Below are positions 58,331-64,000 of a stretch of 64,000 bases of DNA, piece by piece. This DNA comes from Dicyema japonicum (taxonomy: Eukaryota > Dicyemida > Rhombozoa > Dicyemidae): contig RDEW01000013.1 of NCBI GenBank assembly GCA_011109175.1, positions 837,839 to 901,838 of the forward strand. Direction: 5' to 3'. How positions within the stretch are numbered: the first letter of the stretch is position 1; every line of letters begins with the position of its first letter. Under the pieces are notes generated by a model. That model ran no database searches. It had not been told where the DNA came from and was given only the letters and a program-made list of their open reading frames with translations. A program made the translations under genes and the position numbers.

Positions 58331-59269
58331 ATACTTCTTTGTAGGGCTAACACTCACTGATGTCCCGCCAGTCTGTCAAGTGCAACAAAACACACGATGC
58401 ATATTATACTTCTCTCCATCTTCAACCTGAGTTGTCTTCCTTATTTAATTGATTGATGATTCTTGGCAGAGATATTTGATTGGTTAGGAGATCCGCCTGA
58501 GAGATTAATAAATTCTTACTATGAGCTCATCTATATAGCTTTAGTATCTTGTAATGGAAGAGCACTAATGAACTAAAGAGTCTCCGGGTTATAAAAAACT
58601 GTCGTTATTGATCTGCCTTGCAGAGCTCCAGTATGACCGTAGTTTTCCTGATTCAACAGTCGCTGCCGTCAACAAGTCAAAATTCTAGTTTAGTCTGGTT
58701 CTTAGTGCTAATAATTCTGAAAGAAATAGCATAGAAATGCCAGGAATGTGATACATGCGTGTAAATGACACGTGTGGTCTGAGTCCATTCAACGTGTTTA
58801 ATCAACCCTTTAAAATTATTTTATAAGGCAGACTAGAAATATTTGAGAACGGAGACCCTTCCCCCGTTCAATAAGCACTACCCAAGTCTTCCGATCGCTG
58901 AACGTTAATATCAATTTCCTGATTTTCCAATTTTTTGTAAGAATTCCAAAAGTCAGTCAAATTCAAAAAGCGTCTAATAAAAATGAGTCTTAGAGCTTTA
59001 ATAATATCGATATCCACGGGTCCGTGCTATTTTTATAAGCTTGTATCCAGTTTTTTCAGATTATAGATTTGGAAGGGTTTATATGCTTTTGGAATTTGTT
59101 TAGTGTTCAAGAAAAGAATTAATGTCGACAGATGTTCGCATTTATATGCAGCATCTCCCGGTAGTCACTAACCATAGACTTACTACTTTATTATTCTAGA
59201 AATCCGGTACATTTGTCGATTTTGGTAATCAAAATCCAGGACTTTTCCGAGAAAAAAAAATTTTCACAG
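58331..59269. other. No gene seen
   Basis: Spacer without supported features. Confidence 0.4.
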
Positions 59270-59765
59270 AAAAAAAATATTTTTATTTAAAATTCGAATT
59301 TGAGCTGAATGAACTTTATCTATAAATTTTTGATTATTATTTTATTTTTTCAAAAAATCAATAAACATGTCAATGTTCAATTTACAAGTCAATAATGATT
59401 TGAGGTTTCTTATTTCATTCGACCTCTCTCTTTTGACCAAGCGGTTTTCACGATTGAAAATATTCTTTCTACAGGAGCAGTAGTGCCGAGTACGCACAAA
59501 AACATAGATAATTTAAAAAAAAATAGGAATTTGAATAATCTTCTCATTAATATGCGTCTAATTAATCAGCAATTATCCTGATTAGTTTTCCATTCCTTAG
59601 TTTTTGTTGAGTAAAACGATTTAAAATTTACAAATTCATTAAATCAATCGTCGACATTTATATCTTCGAATCCAATTGCTATATTAATTTTTTCTGCCAA
59701 TGTTCTACATCAACCCATTCAATAAGATTTTTTTATCCAAAGAAAGAATACATTTTCTCTTTCAC
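59270..59765 (-). pseudogene. hAT transposase dimerisation-domain fragment
   Basis: Minus strand near 59500-59370 reads LGTTAPVERIFSIVKTAWSK, the (P)(A/V)ERxFS block of the hATC domain, then in a shifted frame NLKSLLTCKLNIDMFI. Upstream FEDINVDD-like pieces are decayed. The family differs from the hAT at 28700. Confidence 0.5.
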
Positions 59766-59862
59766 GGGACACTTCCGGGACTGTCCCGGCTAATCATGGA
59801 CGGATGGTAAGCAAAACTAACCATCGATACATTGGACATTATTATCTCAAAAACACCAATAG

Positions 59863-60540
59863 TTAATCATAATTACTAAATTGTGGTTTGGAAAATAGAA
59901 ATTGGAGAGGGGTGATGTGTACCCTTCTCATATGACACGTCGTGGCTGTGTATTGTTGAGAGTTGCACTCTCTGCACAGGGTAGCAAATCTTTTTCCATT
60001 TTGTAGGATAAGGTCTTCAAGTGATGAGAAAATTAGTTTTTCTACTTTTCCGAGATTATTAATAGTAAAGGTTGTTAACGACTGAATGTCGCTGGTTTTT
60101 TGTTTGTTCGTCCACGATAGATTGATTCCACATGACACAAAGGCATAGATGATAGATGACTCAAAGAATTGTGTGTACAACAATTTCAATGCTAGGAAAA
60201 AGTTTTAATGTCACCGAAAATAGTTTTGATCATCCCTAGCTTTCTTGAGCAGCTTCCAGAGTTGCCGTCGACGTGATATGAGAAGATGAGAAGAACAAGT
60301 TAAATAAGACGGGTAATAAAGGAGAACTTAGTGGGACATCATTTGTTAGTAATTTTGAAACTGATTTGGTCCCATCCATGTATACCAGGGCCCATCTTCT
60401 ATTGATGAAATTAGCAAGCCAAAGTTTTATATTAGGGTTGACTAGGAGGACAAACAATTTCCGGGTTCGGATTTTCCTTGAGACAGAGTCGAAGGCCTTT
60501 TGTAAATCGATCGAACAAACGACTGTTTTGAAATGACGAG
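59863..60540 (-). pseudogene. LINE RT fragment (LINE-A-like), decayed
   Basis: From the high end: HFKTVVCSIDLQKAFDSVSR (motif A), VNPNIKLWLANFINRRWALV, DVPLSSPLLPVLFNLF (motif B, GVPQGSPLSP degraded), then LKLLYTQFFESSIIYAFVSC and SLEDLILQNGKRFATLCREC. The FADD region is lost between the two frames. Confidence 0.55.
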
Positions 60541-60650
60541 AAGTTATGTTAAAGCCTTTAATAATAAATTAGTAAAAATTATTGTTATTTCAAATAAAAA
60601 AAATATAATTTTATATATTTATTAAATTTAAAAAACGTGAATTAATTAAT

Positions 60651-61325
60651 ATGCCGAACGACATTGTTATTGGTCACATGGGACATCCAGATTGCTACTT
60701 CGAGATTGCAACAAAATCTGGACCATATAACGGATGGTTATTGAAGAATCGCTTGTCAAGCAGGACTGAGAAGTCCGTCAGTCACAACATTTTTTACATC
60801 AGACAAGAGACTCAGAATACCAACGGTCGATTTGAAATTAACATAGGTGTTATCCTGTTCAGAAAATACCAAAAGATCCTTGGGATAACTTTTGACATAC
60901 ACATGTCATTCTACCCCATGTTGAAAATGTAATTACAAAATGTGAAAAAAAACTAATGTTTTGAAATGTCAATATTGATTATGTAAGATAGGAAATAGCC
61001 CTATCCTGAGTTATATTGACAACCAAGCCATGTGGTCCATTCATTTCCTGGACAAATGTTTTGAAAATTGAGGCTAGCGGAAAAAGAGCTCCAAATTATG
61101 GAACGATGGACTTATGGAGAGTTCCAGAACTCCAATGCCTCTAGAATCTTTGATATGCATGAACCGTGGAACGTGCTGTTGTGACTACGAAGATCCAGTC
61201 ATTCGGCCGATTCGTGTCGTGTGAATTGTAATGCTAGAGTGGGAGTATCTATTTTCCCCCCAATTAGGGACCACTTAATGGTGTTCGGTCTACAATTCCG
61301 GAGCATCCCCCTGCCATGGCTTTCA
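60651..61325 (+). pseudogene. LINE-A RT thumb and C-terminus, decayed
   Basis: NGWLLKNRLSSRTEKSVSHN, then ILGITFDIHMSFYPM ('LGitfD..lsf'), and from about 61040 shifted frames parallel to SWGPSISWTNMRKIE and ENSVIRPVRSC of 33318-33710. Confidence 0.5.
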
Positions 61326-61914
61326 AATGACAATCATCCTTTCCCTCGCTGACAAATTTTGCATTCTTCGAATGTACCGGGGGCAAAACAAAAGATTGTG
61401 GAATCTCTTGGACACTCAATCTGGTTAGAATGCTAAACAGTGACTATGTCTGGGGACACAATGAACTTGTGAAGTGCACCCATTTGAATTTCTGCAGAGA
61501 ATATGGAATCCAAAACCAAAAAACATGAGGGGACGTTCATTTAGTCAATAATATCTACCAAAATGTCGAAATACGTGTTGATACATCGATATTGACCAAA
61601 CGAAGATACAATACAGCCCTTAATTTTGAAAAAACTTCAATATTGTAGATAAATATATCTTTCTCGAAAAAAAAATTTATAACCAAATTGGACACATTTA
61701 GACTGACTATTAATCCACGTGGAGTGCACGATAAGAGTATTGGAAACCCGTTGGATTACTTCCACTTATTTTCTCTGTTTCAGTTTCAAGTATATTTTTT
61801 GAATTTTCTAATTTGAATATAAAAATGCAATAATAGTGAACACTTTTAGTGAGACTCCTAAATTTCATGAAAACTCTTGGAAGAATGACCGTTGATTTAT
61901 TTATCAACCAAACT
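61326..61914. other. No gene seen
   Basis: Spacer between two LINE fragments; no supported feature. Confidence 0.4.
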
Positions 61915-62435
61915 AAAAATACCTTTTACGTAGAAATTGAAAATCTTAGGAGTCGCCTTTGACACGCACATGACCTTCTCCCTCATGTCGAATATATCTC
62001 TCCGGAACCTGCTTAAGAAAGCTTAGTTTGATCAAAATCTATTTTTGGTGGCATCAGAACCCCTTTCCCAGCATTGAAACTACTACATAAACAATTCATT
62101 GAGCCATCTATCAGCTACGCTAACAGAAAATCAGTGATATTCAGTCCCTATCAGCTACAACTATCGGCAAGCTCGTGAGAACAGTCAGTCTCACATCCAC
62201 CTCTCTGGAAGACCTTATCGGACAAAATGGGAAGGGATTCGCCGCTCTGTGCCGAAAATCCAACTTCCTACAATGCTCTAATGGATTGGATTGGTCTTAC
62301 TAGAAAACTTTACATCACCCCTCTTGTATTTCTTTCAAAACCCTCCGTCCTCAGAGAAGCTGTGTTGGATCTCGGAAGGTCCACCAAAAAAAGATGAGAG
62401 ACCTGATGGAGGCGGCCGGGATCACCTAATTAATT
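61915..62435 (+). pseudogene. LINE-A-like C-terminus and 3' end, decayed
   Basis: LKILGVAFDTHMTFSLMSNI, a QFIEPSISYA-like block, IGLTRKLYITPLVFLSKPS and, at the end, MRDLMEAAGIT then stop. Multiple shifts. Confidence 0.5.
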
Positions 62436-63044
62436 TAATAAAATTAAATTAACTATTAATGTTCTTGGGTTAAAATAAAATAAAAACTGTTGCAGAAATA
62501 CATCCAAACGCAAGACACAGTTTATAGTGAGTTATTCGATAATTTTCTGAATTTCCTAATTTAAAAAATACTTATTTTCAATGGGCTCATGATTTCTGAG
62601 GGAGGTGCTTAGTGCCTGGAAGTCGTAATGGAGTAGCTAATTTATGTGAATTTCCTAAGAATTTAATTATGAATGCTATACTGCGGAACCAGATCGTCTT
62701 ACTATGATTGGGAAAAAGAGGCTTTGGGGAGCAGAAATGCTGTAGCACTGATCTCAGGAAGTCTCCATCCAAATATTTTGATTTCTACAAGGGGCAAAGA
62801 CGGAGACGAATTTAAATATTATTTTAGTCGAAGATGATATTTTCCAGTGTTCTTTGGAGGCAAATAGGGATCTTACGGATTTGTTTGGAATAATCAGATT
62901 CGAGTAGTGGGAAGGTTAGATTATTAGGGCTAGGTGATTGTTGGGAATATTACAAGCTCCTAATTTGAGGTGGTCATCCAACTGAAGGATCTTGGTCTCC
63001 TACTGTGAGTTGTCAGCATCATGTAATCTCGGCTTTCAAAATTT
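62436..63044. other. No gene; possible SINE1 scrap
   Basis: CTGCGGAACCAGATCGTCTTA at 62681-62701 matches the SINE1 body core; nothing else is supported. Confidence 0.3.
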
Positions 63045-63285
63045 GAATACTTATATTAACATCCTGGCCCAGTGTTCCTCTCTCGTGCCCACACATGACC
63101 GCACTGGGAGGCTAACTGAATTAACGTAGTAACGTCCTCATATTCTGAATTCCAGTCGAATAAGAGCTTCCAGAAGAATCGGTCCGGATCGATATTCACC
63201 ACAAATCCACCACACAGTAACTCTTAGCAGGCTTTTCTGCATTTCCTCAATCTTCATCATATTCGTCAAAATATGGAAGGTACAC
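63045..63285 (-). pseudogene. LINE-A ORF2 C-terminal fragment
   Basis: Minus strand reads NMMKIEEMQKSLLRVT and VRSCVGTREEHWARML, matching MRKIEEMKKRAYRVT and VRSCSGTREEHRAKMR at 33430-33640. Confidence 0.5.
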
Positions 63286-64000
63286 ACAAGGCAAATTTAC
63301 ATATTATATTTAAATGATTTTATTTATTTATTTTAAATAAATTAATAAATTTATATTATTCTGAAAATTAGTGGTTTTTTTAATTTAATAAAAATGAATT
63401 TTTATTATCAAATAATTAAGTTTAGTTAAAAGTGAGGAAAACTTTAAATAACGCCCTAGTTGAAGGTCCTAGACTATTCATGGGGGTCTCTTACTAATCG
63501 GTCAATTCATTGTAAACTGAGCATGCGGAAGGTTCTTATTCTCCCCTATACAGTCTTGATAGTTTTTTCTGATCCCCATTTAACTTGGCTTAGGTTTTCA
63601 TCCGAGACCGAACATTATGGCCGATTTCTTCGTCTATTTCAGATCAAGGAGATTCTTTCATTCTCGGAGAGAAAAATGACCCCTCACATATATAAGTGAT
63701 GGTAGAATTATTCTGAGAAGTAAAGTGAAAATTATCCCCCCTAATCTTGGCCTTTTAAAGACACGGCGTAGATTAAAAGACTTTCCCTTTCCCGGCTTCA
63801 ATGTAAAAGAGACATATCTCGATTATAGGTTCTTCAATTCAACGACTTGCTGACTTGCATTCCCGACGACCTTTGACGTTGAAGATTGTCCTTGGGGCTC
63901 TAAATGATAACTGTGCCCATAGTAGGACTGCCAAAATAAAATAATCTTCATTTTCAGCGGATCTTCGTTAAAATACAAAATTATGTAATTCCACAACGTC
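63286..64000. other. No gene seen
   Basis: AT-rich, then an unrecognised 79-codon + frame at 63460. The window ends without a supported feature. Confidence 0.35.

Overview
This window is AT-rich eukaryotic DNA, almost certainly from a small animal. It holds few host genes and many mobile elements. I support four host genes: a two-unit polyubiquitin (2889-3377, +), an FBXO47-like F-box protein (14339-15771, +), the ribosome-biogenesis factor MAK16 (31827-31073, -) and a lysosomal phospholipase A2/LCAT-family lipase (53123-54450, +). Three of the four are cut by extremely short GT-AG introns. Those of MAK16 are 28, 24, 23 and 23 nt, and removing them gives one intact 218-residue frame. Those of the other two genes are 20-25 nt. 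Animal-type retrotransposons and DNA transposons combined with such tiny introns best fit a dicyemid mesozoan. That assignment is inference, because no species marker is present.

Layout. 1-14 kb: polyubiquitin among decayed LINE, hAT, pogo/Tigger and SINE pieces. 14.3-15.8 kb: FBXO47-like gene. 16-31 kb: more decayed elements, including a TA-flanked Tigger-like transposon (18337-19791) that carries a LINE scrap and a full-length tRNA-derived SINE with an 11-bp target-site duplication. 31-32 kb: MAK16. 33.3-50.6 kb: an array in which a 2.6-kb segment (LINE-A scrap, LINE-B scrap, left part of a MULE transposon) occurs three times, separated by two copies of a 4.3-kb Jockey/R1-like LINE on the minus strand. 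The third MULE copy is complete, with an 8-bp target-site duplication and terminal inverted repeats that contain a 15-bp minisatellite. 51-64 kb: lipase gene, several SINEs, hAT and LINE remnants.

LINE names used here: LINE-A is Jockey-like RT debris with a 3' end near TGATAACTAGTTTGG. LINE-B is a family seen only as its C-terminal region (motifs RPDG..., WDATCVDTF, VETSG, RGN). LINE-D has a GIDMSKAFDSVNR RT motif and a GRPRTALP tail.

How things relate. The host genes are unrelated housekeeping or meiotic functions with no operon-like arrangement. The mobile elements dominate and are nested in one another. The most unusual signals are (1) a histone-H4-tail-like start (SGRGKGGKG) on the ORF1 frame of the 4.3-kb LINE, (2) the segment-LINE-segment-LINE-segment array, which looks like a LINE insertion with a 2.6-kb target duplication later expanded, and (3) the MULE with minisatellite-bearing inverted repeats. 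Many frame breaks differ between otherwise near-identical copies and lie in homopolymers, so some may be sequencing or assembly errors.
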